Shown one piece after another: positions 1 to 6,915 of a stretch of DNA of 11,089 nucleotides; position 1 is the first letter of the stretch; every line of letters starts with the position of its first letter. The DNA is taken from positions 7,091-18,179 of the forward strand of contig DBZX01000004.1 of the NCBI GenBank assembly GCA_002311335.1, given 5' to 3'. This DNA comes from a bacterium UBP10_UBA1149. GTDB taxonomy: Bacteria; Desulfobacterota; Binatia; UBA1149. The position numbers and the translations under genes are program-made. Below the pieces are notes generated by a model. That model saw nothing but the letters and a program-made list of their open reading frames with translations, did not search any database and had not been told where the DNA came from.

Positions 1-2
1 GC

Positions 3-1544
3 CCACCCCCCCCCCTGGCGCGGCTGCCGGCCCGGTGCCTGGCAGCCGCTTTATTATACATCACTGCGTTTCCGCCGTTTGACCTCTCGTGGGCGGCACT
101 GCTGGCACCAGCCCCGCTGGCGCTGCTGCTGTTGGATCCGGCCAGGCCGCTCAGGCCCTGGCACGCGGCGATGGCCGGGCTGCTGTTCGGCTGGGCTTTT
201 GCGCTCGGAGGAACCGGGGCGTGGATAGCCCAGGCCGCAATGCGCTATTTTGACGTCGGCGGGGCCGGGGCCGCTGCCCTTGCCATCGGGTTCACCGGGT
301 TGCACGTGGCCCTTTTTACGGCCCTGCTCGCGCTTTTTGCGTCGAGACTGTACCCGCTGCCACCGATCGCACGCGTAGTGGCTTTTGCCTGTACCTGGAC
401 GGCCTGGGATTTTGCCCGCGCCAGCCTGCTGGGCGGCAATCCCTGGGGGCTGCTCGGCCAGGCCTTCCACGACCTGCCCTCGTCCTACGCCCTCATCCGC
501 CTGGGCGGCACCTGGTTGCCCGGTTGGCTGGCAGCAGCCTTCGGTGGAGCACTGGCGGTAGCGTGGATTGAAAACCAGCGCCTCGACCAGGCCCTGCGCT
601 CGGCCGCGGTGGCAGGCGCGGTGGTCGTGGTTTTCGTGCTCTCGGCCCTTGTTGGGCTTCCGGCGGCCGACGAACAAGGACTCAGCCCTCTCAAGGTCGC
701 CGTCATACAACCGGGCCTGGGCCAGCACGACCTGTGGGACCCCGCGAAAAAGAGCTCGCACCTCGATCTCCAGCTCCAGCTCAGCCGCCGACCCGAACTT
801 GCCGACGCCCGCCTCATCGTCTGGCCCGAAGCGGCTGTACCCCGCTTCTTCGACGCGACCAGCAAGCAACGCGTCGAGGAGCTCGCCAGGCAGCAGAACG
901 CGGCGGTGCTGCTGGGAAGCATGCGCAACGAAGATCGCGGCGACGGCCGCGCCCATCTATACAACTCGGCCTACTTCTTCGACCCCGCGGTGGGCGAATG
1001 GAAAGTCTACGACAAGATGAGGCTGCTGCAGTGGATGGAGTACAGACCCGGTTGGTTGCCCGGCGCCGATCCGCTCGACTACCTGCCAGGCAGCAACCGG
1101 GTGCTGTTTGAACTCGACGGGTGGAGCATCGCCCCGCTGATCTGCTTTGAAGGGGTGTTTGCCGGGGCGTCGCGGAGCGCGGCGCGCGCGGGGGCAGACC
1201 TGCTTGTAAATCTCTCCAACGATTCCTGGTTCGACACGGGAGCGGGCCGCTTGCAGCACCTGGCCTTCACCACGCCCAGGACGGTAGAAAACGGATTGCC
1301 CCTGCTGCGCTCAACGACCACCGGAAGCAGCGTACTGCTGGCCGCTGACGCTTCGCTCGCAGGATCGCTCAGACCGGGTTCGGCGCGCGTTGGATTGTTC
1401 GTGGTACATCCGGGGCCTGGGCCTGGGCCTTACAGCCAGGGGGGAGACTGGCTGCCATGGCTGAGCGTGCTGCTCATGCTCGCAGCGCTGGGGGCCGCGG
1501 CACAAAAAAAACGGCCGGCGACTTACGCCGCCGACCGCCAGTGA
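3..1544 (+). CDS. lnt: Apolipoprotein N-acyltransferase Lnt (5' end cut by the window)
   Basis: Lnt transfers an acyl chain from a phospholipid to the N-terminal cysteine of apolipoproteins, the last step of lipoprotein maturation in the inner membrane. The frame is open from position 3 to the TGA at 1542-1544, giving 513 codons. E. coli Lnt has about 512, so very little is missing. No ATG or GTG lies in frame near the edge; the TTG at 132 is internal, because the sequence before it already reads as the first membrane segment with the family's FPPF motif at 69-80. Multiple hydrophobic helices precede a nitrilase-like (CN hydrolase) domain from about 690. The expected catalytic triad is visible: Glu in VWPEAAVP (828-830), Lys in YDKMRL (1014-1016) and Cys in PLICFEG (1143-1145). 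The later NLSNDSWF and PLLRSTTTG motifs and a final helix also fit. The gene stands alone on the plus strand, 376 bp before the next gene. Confidence 0.96.
   Translation, partial: PPPPLARLPARCLAAALLYITAFPPFDLSWAALLAPAPLALLLLDPARPLRPWHAAMAGLLFGWAFALGGTGAWIAQAAMRYFDVGGAGAAALAIGFTGLHVALFTALLALFASRLYPLPPIARVVAFACTWTAWDFARASLLGGNPWGLLGQAFHDLPSSYALIRLGGTWLPGWLAAAFGGALAVAWIENQRLDQALRSAAVAGAVVVVFVLSALVGLPAADEQGLSPLKVAVIQPGLGQHDLWDPAKKSSHLDLQLQLSRRPELADARLIVWPEAAVPRFFDATSKQRVEELARQQNAAVLLGSMRNEDRGDGRAHLYNSAYFFDPAVGEWKVYDKMRLLQWMEYRPGWLPGADPLDYLPGSNRVLFELDGWSIAPLICFEGVFAGASRSAARAGADLLVNLSNDSWFDTGAGRLQHLAFTTPRTVENGLPLLRSTTTGSSVLLAADASLAGSLRPGSARVGLFVVHPGPGPGPYSQGGDWLPWLSVLLMLAALGAAAQKKRPATYAADRQ
6..15. 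repeat. Ten-cytosine homopolymer at the window edge
   Basis: Positions 6-15 are an uninterrupted run of ten C, lying in the reading frame of lnt as proline codons. The run sits at the very start of the window, so a contig-edge or homopolymer-length artefact is the simplest explanation. A real slippage-prone tract near the lnt start is possible but not supported by anything else here. Confidence 0.8.
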
Positions 1545-1660
1545 CCGAAGTGGTAGCTTTCGGGGAAACCACCACAACGATGCGCGGGTAAATGAGCAAC
1601 CATCATGCCAATCCGGATGCTGGGGCTTAACTGCAGAAAAGCACCAACCAAGGCTACTGT

Positions 1661-1681
1661 CTGCGTCATATACCCACGCAG
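1661..1681. repeat. Inverted repeat CTGCGT-N9-ACGCAG
   Basis: A perfect 6-bp inverted repeat (1661-1666 and 1676-1681) with a 9-nt spacer. It lies 5 bp upstream of the -10-like TACAAT at 1687-1692, a position where an operator or transcription-factor site could sit. No further sequence evidence supports binding. Confidence 0.4.
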
Positions 1682-1878
1682 TTGGGTACAATAAGCCCAT
1701 TTGCCCCATTTCACCGCTGCTGCTGACCCCCTGAAAGGGTGGGAACGCGGGTGGTCAAGACACAAGGGCCTGCGTTATTACCGGGCCGTAACTCAGAACC
1801 CCCCCTGCTGGCCTGCACAAAACAACAGCCTCTCCCTGGTGCCCCGCGAATGGCATAGCGTTTGCTCAGTAAGAACAG

Positions 1879-1901
1879 CAGTCAGCAGGCTGAACTGACT
1901 G
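1879..1901 (+). promoter_or_regulatory. Leader hairpin just before the glycosyltransferase ribosome binding site
   Basis: CAGTCAG (1879-1885) and CTGACTG (1895-1901) form a perfect 7-bp stem with a 9-nt loop. The ribosome binding sequence AAAGGGA follows at 1905-1911 and the ATG is at 1921. A hairpin ending 3 nt before the ribosome binding site could affect translation initiation or mRNA stability. This is inferred from position only. Confidence 0.4.
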
Positions 1902-1920
1902 AACAAAGGGACATCGCACA

Positions 1921-3144
1921 ATGTCATCACCGCTGCCAAAACTATTCTTTTACAGCCAACCCTCCTGGTCTCTCGGTGCCCTGCGTCACAGCCTGGCCCT
2001 GGCCGACAGCCTCAGCCAGTCCTTCAGGGTCACTCTCGTGCTGGGCTCCCCCATACCCGATGGAGTTGTCGCCCCAGCCAACGTACTGGTCAGGGAACTG
2101 CCGGCGGCCACACTGACCGATAACGGGGACATTGAGACCTTTGACCGACGCCGCGATCTCGACCGAACCCTGGAGTTGCGCCGCGATAAACTGCTCGATC
2201 TTTTTGCCTCCACCAGGCCCGAGGTCCTGCTCGTCGACCGTTTTCCGCTGGAGCTCATCACCCTGGCTTCTGAGCTCGTGCCGCTTATACACAGCGCCAT
2301 GGCCAGCAGTACGGTACCGGTCATGGCCTGCAGTGTTCGCAGCCCCGATGACGTAGGCGAAGCCGCCTTCGTGGACCAGGACACGCTGGAACTGCTCGAC
2401 AGCTGCTTCGACATGTTGCTCGTGCACACCGACCCCAGTCACGTGAAAATTCAAGACCGCAGCCCCGAAGCGATTAAACTGCCAGTACAGATTCTTCACA
2501 CCGGCTTCGTCGACCTGAGCGAACTCGGCAGTGACTCGAATCCCGCCCCGCCCAACCCGACCCCCGAGCTACTGGTAAGCGGCGGAAGCGGACACGACTC
2601 AGCCAAGTTGCTCAAACTCGTCGCCGTCGAACACGACAGGCTGTGGAGAGAAGAAGGCCTTGAAACCAGGATCGTGACAGGCCCATCCATATCCGAAAAT
2701 GACTGGAAAGAACTGCGACGCCTCACCCGCTCAAGCCGCCACGTGAGACTGCAGCGCAGCGTCGGGAACCTCGTCCCGCTGCTGACCCAGGCCGAGGTCG
2801 TGGTCGGAGAGGGAGGCTTCAACGCCAGCCTCGACGTGCTGCAGAGTTCAACGCCGGCCGTGATAGTACCGCGCCGGCAGCCGAGCGGTAGCCGGGCCCG
2901 CCAGGCCCGTCGCCTCGAACAAGAAGGCCACGCGGTGGTCGTTGAGCCCTGGCAGCTCGACGGCAAATCGCTGCTCAAGGCAGTGCAGAAAGCGCGCTAC
3001 AGTAATCCGCCAGAGCCGGGCTACGACATGGAGGGCGGCATCACTACCACGCGCATCCTGCGAGAATACCTGGCCCACCGTTCGTCGCTGGGCAAAGAGG
3101 CCAGGTCAGCAAGCCGAACCGGGACTGGAACCAGCGGCAGATGA
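1921..3144 (+). CDS. Predicted glycosyltransferase, COG4671-like (GT-B/MurG-type fold)
   Basis: The 407-residue product resembles the predicted glycosyltransferases of COG4671, which share the two-domain GT-B layout of MurG-like enzymes. The donor and acceptor are unknown. The N-terminal domain opens with FFYSQPSWSLGALRHSLALA (residues 9-28), matching the family's opening strand and glycine loop, and continues with VLLVDRFPLEL (around residue 100), the usual family position for a D-K/R-F-P motif. The C-terminal domain has VVVGEGGFNASLDVL (about 293-307) followed by PAVIVPRRQPSGSRARQARRL, the typical nucleotide-sugar binding region. The opening loop reads LGALRH where I recall LGHLRR as usual, so an otherwise common His and Arg are replaced. 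The start is ATG with AAAGGGA 9 nt upstream. The last 39 bp overlap the end of the convergent E2-like gene. It is well separated from lnt and has no obvious partner here. Confidence 0.78.
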   Translation: MSSPLPKLFFYSQPSWSLGALRHSLALADSLSQSFRVTLVLGSPIPDGVVAPANVLVRELPAATLTDNGDIETFDRRRDLDRTLELRRDKLLDLFASTRPEVLLVDRFPLELITLASELVPLIHSAMASSTVPVMACSVRSPDDVGEAAFVDQDTLELLDSCFDMLLVHTDPSHVKIQDRSPEAIKLPVQILHTGFVDLSELGSDSNPAPPNPTPELLVSGGSGHDSAKLLKLVAVEHDRLWREEGLETRIVTGPSISENDWKELRRLTRSSRHVRLQRSVGNLVPLLTQAEVVVGEGGFNASLDVLQSSTPAVIVPRRQPSGSRARQARRLEQEGHAVVVEPWQLDGKSLLKAVQKARYSNPPEPGYDMEGGITTTRILREYLAHRSSLGKEARSASRTGTGTSGR

Positions 3145-3990
3145 CGAAAGATCCGGGGCCTCGAGCAGCAGGTCGGGCTGGGCAAGCAGCTCGGCCAGGC
3201 GCTCGAGCGCACGCGCGCAGTAGAAGCCGTCTTCCACCCTCTCGTCGTAAGTAAACTTGAGCTCAAAGACTTCCCTGGCCTGCAGCTGGTCGTCGGCGGT
3301 GACGACGACCGCCTTGTGAATCCGCCCCATCGTTACAAAGATCGGAATGCTCCCGTAGTCGTAGTTGTGGTGATAGCAGGCGTCGATGCCCACGCTGCCC
3401 AGGTTGGCGACAAAGGCAGAGGCGTACAGCGGGTCGGCCCGCAGCATGGCGGCCGGCAGCAGGTTGAGGGTATCGAGCAGGCGCGCAAGGCCGATGACCA
3501 GGCGCAGCAAGGGAGCCGGCAGCCTCAGCAACAACGACACCTCCTTGTCCGAATCGGTCTCCACTCCCGAGCGGCCGCTGGCCGAAGCCGCGGTCAGACC
3601 GTCCACCACCGAGGCCAGGTCCTCGTTGGCCGCGAACTCGCGCTTGCGGGTGTACACCGGCGCGTCGTCGCTCATGCCCTGCTTGCCCGAAAACGAAATC
3701 CACAAGCCCTTACGGGCCCATAGCCTGCCCCCCATCACGAAGCGGTTGAGTCGGGGGCGCTCGTGCAGCGACATGGCGAGCGCCCTGAGCACGAGATGAA
3801 ACAGCGTCGCCTGCCGGGCCGCTTCGCGGTCGCGGTTCCATTCGGCCAGGAACTCCCGGAGCGGGGCCACCTCGACCTGCTGACGGCACAGTACCGAGGC
3901 CTGGTTACGGGTGGGCAGGATGAAGGGCAGCATGCGCCGCACCGGGTCGAGCCCGCCCAGTTTTACGCCGTCAGGACGAGTGAACAGCAC
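3106..3990 (-). CDS. 2-oxo acid dehydrogenase E2-like acyltransferase-fold protein (catalytic domain only)
   Basis: The product resembles the catalytic (CAT-fold) domain of dihydrolipoamide acyltransferases. There is no lipoyl or peripheral-subunit-binding domain, so it is not an ordinary complex core subunit. Recognisable blocks are DPVRRMLPFILPTRNQASV at the N-terminus, LFHLVLRALAMSLHERPRLNRFV, and FVANLGSVGIDACYHH with GSIPIFVTMGRIHKA later on. At the active-site position, where true E2 enzymes carry D-H-R-x-x-D-G, this protein has DERVEDG, with Glu in place of the catalytic His. From memory, stand-alone homologues share a D-E-R-x-x-D-G version, so this may be a subfamily trait. I chose GTG at 3990 because AGGGAGG lies 5 nt upstream; an ATG at 4017 is possible but has no ribosome binding site. 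It overlaps the end of the GMC gene, implying coupling, and probably acts with that oxidoreductase. Substrate unknown. Confidence 0.78.
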   Translation of the reverse strand: MLFTRPDGVKLGGLDPVRRMLPFILPTRNQASVLCRQQVEVAPLREFLAEWNRDREAARQATLFHLVLRALAMSLHERPRLNRFVMGGRLWARKGLWISFSGKQGMSDDAPVYTRKREFAANEDLASVVDGLTAASASGRSGVETDSDKEVSLLLRLPAPLLRLVIGLARLLDTLNLLPAAMLRADPLYASAFVANLGSVGIDACYHHNYDYGSIPIFVTMGRIHKAVVVTADDQLQAREVFELKFTYDERVEDGFYCARALERLAELLAQPDLLLEAPDLSSSAAGSSPGSAC

Positions 3991-5575
3991 TGTTGCCTCC
4001 CTGGCTCTTGTAGCCATCGATCCAGCGCTCGCAGTTGCGCAACGCCAACGCGACGATGCTTTCCATGGGATTGAGCCCCACCGGCGAGGGTATGACGCTT
4101 GCGTCGGCCACCACCAGCCCTTCTATGCCGCGCACGCGGCCCCAGGGGTCGCAGGGCCCGTGGCGCTCTTCGACGGCCATGCGACAACTGCTCATTATGT
4201 GCACCGTCATCAGTTCGAGTCCCTGCGGCGACCGCGGTCGCTGGTCAATCTTTTCGAGTTCGTCTGCCGACTCGAGCAGCGGAAGGTCGGCAAAGGGCAA
4301 CAACACGCGCTCGGCACCAGCCTCGAATACGCCCTCGGCCAGCAGGCGCACGCCGCGGTGCAGCACCTCGAGATCCCGCGCCGACAACTTGAAGGTCATC
4401 AGCGGCCGGCGGTCCGGGCCCAGGCGGACACGGCCCTGGCCGCTGTCCTCCACCAGGCAACCGGCGGTCAGCATGTGGTTGTAGCGCGCCATCAAGCGGC
4501 CGTGTTCCTCGCCCAGGCCGGGGATGCCCGCCGCCAGTATGCCCGGCTGGACGCCGGCGGCGGCCATGAGTATGCCCTCGTCCATGAAGCGATGGATCTG
4601 GTGGGCCTGGTGGGTGCCCACCCAGCTGTCGAGCGGCTGGTCAAACAGCCCCACCACCTTGGCGTTGGGGTGCACGTGCAGGCCGCGGCCGGTCATCGGA
4701 CCGCGCAGCCGACTCCTGAGCAACAGGCCAGGCGTGTTGCGGGCGCCCGCCGCGAGCACCACCAGGCGCGCGCGAACCTCGAAGCGGCCCTGCCGACGCC
4801 CGTGCAGGTCGACAAAACTACCCGCCACGCCAGCCACGCGGCGGCGGCGTTTCAGCACGCGGTCCACCCTGGCGTTGGTTACCAGCTGCGCACCGGCGGC
4901 CAGCGCGCGAGGAATCTCGGTGACCAGCATCGAGCGCTTGGCTCCCGTCGGACAGCCGAAGGCGCAGTTGTTGAGCCCCATGCAGCGCTGCACGTTGCGC
5001 TGGTTGTCGACCGGGTCCCAACCCTTGCGACGGGCTGCGTCGGCGAACAGCGCCAGCGGTTTTCCTATGGTTTCGGGATGCTGGGTCTCCGGAGTCAGTA
5101 TGCGCTCGGCCTGCTCAAACCAGCGCTCCATGCTCTTCTCATCGCAACCGTCCAGGCCCAGCTTGCGATCCCAGTGCTGTAGTACGCGCCCGGGTGTGCG
5201 CCAGGACATGCCGCCGTTGATAACGGTGGAGCCGCCAACGCACCTGCCCTCGGCAAAGGTTATGGGCGGCTGTCCCAGGATGAGGCTGGTTCCGGCGTCG
5301 CGATACATTCGCCGGGCTGACTCCAGGGGGTCGGTCACGAAATCAGCAGTGCGGTAGAGTCCGCCCTCTTCGAGCAGGAGCACGTCGAGGCCGGCGTCGC
5401 GCAGCCGCGCAGCCACCGGGGCCCCGCCCGCGCCGCTGCCCACCACCACGGCGTCGGCGTGGTAGACGCGGGGCGAAGAAAGCCGCGGCGCCAGGTCGAG
5501 GCCGGACTCCACGTTGGGGTAGTCCAGGGAGTACTCGGGCGGTAGCGTACCCTGCTCCTGCCGGCCCACGCTCAC
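3971..5575 (-). CDS. GMC-family FAD-dependent oxidoreductase (long-chain alcohol oxidase/sterol oxidase-like)
   Basis: GMC enzymes oxidise alcohol groups on sugars, sterols or long-chain alcohols using FAD. This one has 534 residues, normal for the family. The FAD-binding loop is VVVGSGAGGAPVA (about 43-55), with Glu70 ending the second strand (LLLEEGG). GRCVGGSTVINGGMSWR (110-126) is the second FAD contact. A cysteine cluster C198-x5-C204-x3-C208 followed by PTGAKRSM is typical of the long-chain alcohol oxidase/cholesterol-oxidase-like branch. The probable catalytic pair is His459 in HIMSSCRM and Asn502 in VGLNPMES. No signal peptide or N-terminal membrane helix is evident. The start is GTG at 5575-5573, in a GTGA overlap with the stop of the upstream small gene and preceded by a G-rich AGGGGG sequence. 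Operon position with a small partner protein and an E2-like protein suggests a multi-protein oxidation step. The true substrate cannot be read from the sequence. Confidence 0.93.
   Translation of the reverse strand: MSVGRQEQGTLPPEYSLDYPNVESGLDLAPRLSSPRVYHADAVVVGSGAGGAPVAARLRDAGLDVLLLEEGGLYRTADFVTDPLESARRMYRDAGTSLILGQPPITFAEGRCVGGSTVINGGMSWRTPGRVLQHWDRKLGLDGCDEKSMERWFEQAERILTPETQHPETIGKPLALFADAARRKGWDPVDNQRNVQRCMGLNNCAFGCPTGAKRSMLVTEIPRALAAGAQLVTNARVDRVLKRRRRVAGVAGSFVDLHGRRQGRFEVRARLVVLAAGARNTPGLLLRSRLRGPMTGRGLHVHPNAKVVGLFDQPLDSWVGTHQAHQIHRFMDEGILMAAAGVQPGILAAGIPGLGEEHGRLMARYNHMLTAGCLVEDSGQGRVRLGPDRRPLMTFKLSARDLEVLHRGVRLLAEGVFEAGAERVLLPFADLPLLESADELEKIDQRPRSPQGLELMTVHIMSSCRMAVEERHGPCDPWGRVRGIEGLVVADASVIPSPVGLNPMESIVALALRNCERWIDGYKSQGGNSAVHSS
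3996..4002 (-). promoter_or_regulatory. Ribosome binding site selecting GTG 3990 for the E2-like gene
   Basis: On the minus strand AGGGAGG lies 5 nt upstream of GTG 3990-3988, inside the last codons of the GMC gene. No comparable sequence precedes the ATG at 4017. This favours a 20-bp gene overlap over a 47-bp one. Confidence 0.5.
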
Positions 5576-6138
5576 CGGTCGGCCCCCTGCTCGCCGCTAT
5601 CAACATCGCCGCTATCAGCCGTGCCGGCATCGGCAGTAGTTTTATCCGTGCCGCCGCCGGCCGCGGCCACGGCGGCCATCAGCTTGCCGCGCTCAAGCGT
5701 CAGCCGGTCAGCCCGCCCCTGCCAATCGATGCCCAGCGAAGCCAGGGCCGAGGGGTGCTGGTAAAAACACAGCAGCGAGAGCGCCTTGAGGCCGGCGACC
5801 ATGGCTTCGCGTACGCCGCCAGCCTCCAGCCAGGCTTGCAGTGTGCGCCGTCGCGAGTCCCTGTCAGCGCTGGTGAAGCGCCCCCGGGACGAACCCCGGG
5901 GAGGCAGCACTGTTCCTGCAAACTCGAGCAGGGCCAGGCCCGCGGGCAAACCCAGCCTGAGCGCCCCGGGGAGAAAGGGCAGAAAGCTCTTCAGCTCGCT
6001 GAGGACATCGCTGTTGGCATCGAAATCGAAAGGTTCTTCGTGCGGGCAGAGCGCGTCGATGACGGCCAGCAACACGCGGTCGTTGAAACCGTGGCTGCCG
6101 CGGTCACGCCAGGAAACCGTAGGGCTGTAAGCGGCCAC
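5572..6138 (-). CDS. Probable GMC-oxidoreductase-associated small protein
   Basis: The 188-residue product overlaps the GMC gene start by 4 bp (GTGA), strongly suggesting translational coupling and partnership. Its middle section, including ALCPHEEPF near residue 30, LPFLPGALRLGLPAGLALLE, GRFTSADRDSRRRTLQAWLE and ALSLLCFYQHPSALASLGID, recalls the extra N-terminal domain of long-chain alcohol oxidases and the small subunits that accompany some GMC dehydrogenases (gluconate 2-dehydrogenase subunit 3-like). This assignment is by resemblance and context and is tentative. The C-terminal 35 residues are a low-complexity Ala/Gly/Asp tail that includes a short internal duplication. The GTG at 6138 is the first start after an in-frame stop at 6150-6148; no good ribosome binding site precedes it, so a later start is possible. 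It is the first gene of the minus-strand GMC cluster. Confidence 0.65.
   Translation of the reverse strand: MAAYSPTVSWRDRGSHGFNDRVLLAVIDALCPHEEPFDFDANSDVLSELKSFLPFLPGALRLGLPAGLALLEFAGTVLPPRGSSRGRFTSADRDSRRRTLQAWLEAGGVREAMVAGLKALSLLCFYQHPSALASLGIDWQGRADRLTLERGKLMAAVAAAGGGTDKTTADAGTADSGDVDSGEQGADR
5591..5617. repeat. Short tandem duplication in the 3' end of the small GMC-partner gene
   Basis: The 12-mer TCGCCGCTATCA occurs at 5591-5602 and again at 5606-5617, a 15-bp offset that preserves frame. It encodes two similar acidic D-S-G-D/E blocks in the low-complexity tail. It looks like slippage in a disordered tail. Confidence 0.7.
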
Positions 6139-6167
6139 GGGCCGAGTCTAGGTTGGTGCCGTTGCCA

Positions 6168-6196
6168 TTGCCACGACCGGCCGAGCGACCTAGCAT
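6168..6196 (+). promoter_or_regulatory. Candidate sigma70-type promoter for the hypothetical gene at 6222
   Basis: TTGCCA (6168-6173) is one base from the -35 consensus and is followed after exactly 17 nt by TAGCAT (6191-6196), a 4/6 match to the -10. Transcription would begin near 6203, just ahead of the ribosome binding site. This supports the 6222 start over upstream ATG/GTG codons. The match is moderate and made by eye. Confidence 0.35.
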
Positions 6197-6205
6197 GGCG
6201 AAGTC

Positions 6206-6211
6206 AGGAGG
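6206..6211 (+). promoter_or_regulatory. Strong ribosome binding site selecting ATG 6222
   Basis: AGGAGG at 6206-6211 lies 10 nt before ATG 6222. The earlier in-frame codons at 6153 and 6195 are upstream of this site and lack one of their own, so they are unlikely starts. Confidence 0.8.
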
Positions 6212-6221
6212 TGGGCAGCAA

Positions 6222-6839
6222 ATGGCAGACGACAAGCAGGACGAACTACACTCTATTGTCGCCGATGATTCGGCGTCGGCCGTCGACCTCGCGGACTTTT
6301 TTAACCGGCTGCCGCTCGAGCGGGCCGTCGCGGCTGCGCGCTCGCTGTCGGGAACCCGGGTACAGGGTCGCTTGTGGGAGCTGGTGGCCAGCAACCCCCC
6401 GGTAGTCACGAGCGACCTCGTGCCCATCGATCATCCCGCCATGCAAGCGGTCGTTTTTCACGGCAAGAACTCGCTGCCCTTGTTCACAGAGTTTGAAAAG
6501 ATCTGCTGCCGGCCCAGCTCACAAGCAGACAGCTCGCTCAACGAGCTGTGGGGCTACAACCGCTCCCCCACCATGAAGGTGGTGGGCCCGGGCTACTACG
6601 TCACCCACGACACGCCCGACTCAGATCTGGGGGCCTGCGCTTTTGACTATAACCGCCTGCCCCTGCGCGCCGCCGAAGGATGGCCGGACATAAAACCCAA
6701 CGGTCGCGGGGTATCGCGTTTTGTTTACAACCGCATGATCGACTACATGCGACGGGTGGCTGACGACGTATTCATAGGCTTGGCCACCAGGGACGAGAAA
6801 TCGATGTCGAGCTGGTTCGTGCTGGTACGCGAACTCTGA
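6222..6839 (+). CDS. Conserved hypothetical protein (205 aa), cytoplasmic
   Basis: I do not recognise a named family. The 205-residue product has no membrane helix or signal peptide. Its acidic N-terminus (MADDKQDELHSIVADD) leads into a helical part, followed by a C-terminal domain containing VVGPGYYVTHD, GACAFDYNRLPLRAAEGWP, GRGVSRFVYNRMIDYMRRV and DDVFIGLATRDEKSMSSWFV. These blocks look like a conserved domain that I recall only from uncharacterised bacterial proteins with F-V-Y-x-x-M-x-D-x-M-R and W-F-V-L-x-R-E endings. The Gly- and aromatic-rich strands suggest a small-molecule or lipid-binding fold, but that is a guess. Start and promoter evidence is good. It is transcribed divergently from the GMC cluster with 83 bp between starts, so shared regulation is possible. 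Confidence 0.85.
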   Translation: MADDKQDELHSIVADDSASAVDLADFFNRLPLERAVAAARSLSGTRVQGRLWELVASNPPVVTSDLVPIDHPAMQAVVFHGKNSLPLFTEFEKICCRPSSQADSSLNELWGYNRSPTMKVVGPGYYVTHDTPDSDLGACAFDYNRLPLRAAEGWPDIKPNGRGVSRFVYNRMIDYMRRVADDVFIGLATRDEKSMSSWFVLVREL

Positions 6840-6915
6840 GTCCGATTCTCAACCCGGAGTCCGTGCAGCGGCCAGGGCGGCTGCCATCCAGTCTTGGATA
6901 CCCGGGCGCTGACGG

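Larger units (their letters stand above)
1545..1920. other. Non-coding gap between lnt and the glycosyltransferase gene
   Basis: No convincing gene lies in these 376 bp; the short open frames have poor composition and no ribosome binding site. The GTGG...CCAC hairpin just after lnt (1552-1577 region, with an inner TTTC/GAAA stem) has no following T-run, so it is a poor intrinsic terminator. A -10-like TACAAT occurs at 1687-1692 but has no good -35 at the right distance. Two clear inverted repeats are listed separately. The length and repeats suggest a long leader or regulatory region for the downstream gene, but no known riboswitch class could be matched by eye. Confidence 0.5.

Noticed and set aside
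132..134. TTG as the start codon of lnt.
   Set aside because: The in-frame sequence before it encodes the first membrane helix with the FPPF motif typical of Lnt, so the gene begins at or before the window edge.
54..956. Minus-strand open frame of 300 codons.
   Set aside because: It is antisense to lnt, with Gly/Gln/Arg-rich composition and no domain.
1725..1765. Resemblance to a GEMM (c-di-GMP) riboswitch: CTGAAAGGGTGGGAACGC.
   Set aside because: Only the tetraloop-like hairpin and a GGGAACGC stretch match; the preceding conserved segment and the second stem are absent.
3911..5182. Plus-strand open frame of 423 codons.
   Set aside because: It is antisense to the GMC oxidoreductase, with low-complexity Ala/His/Gln composition and no domain.
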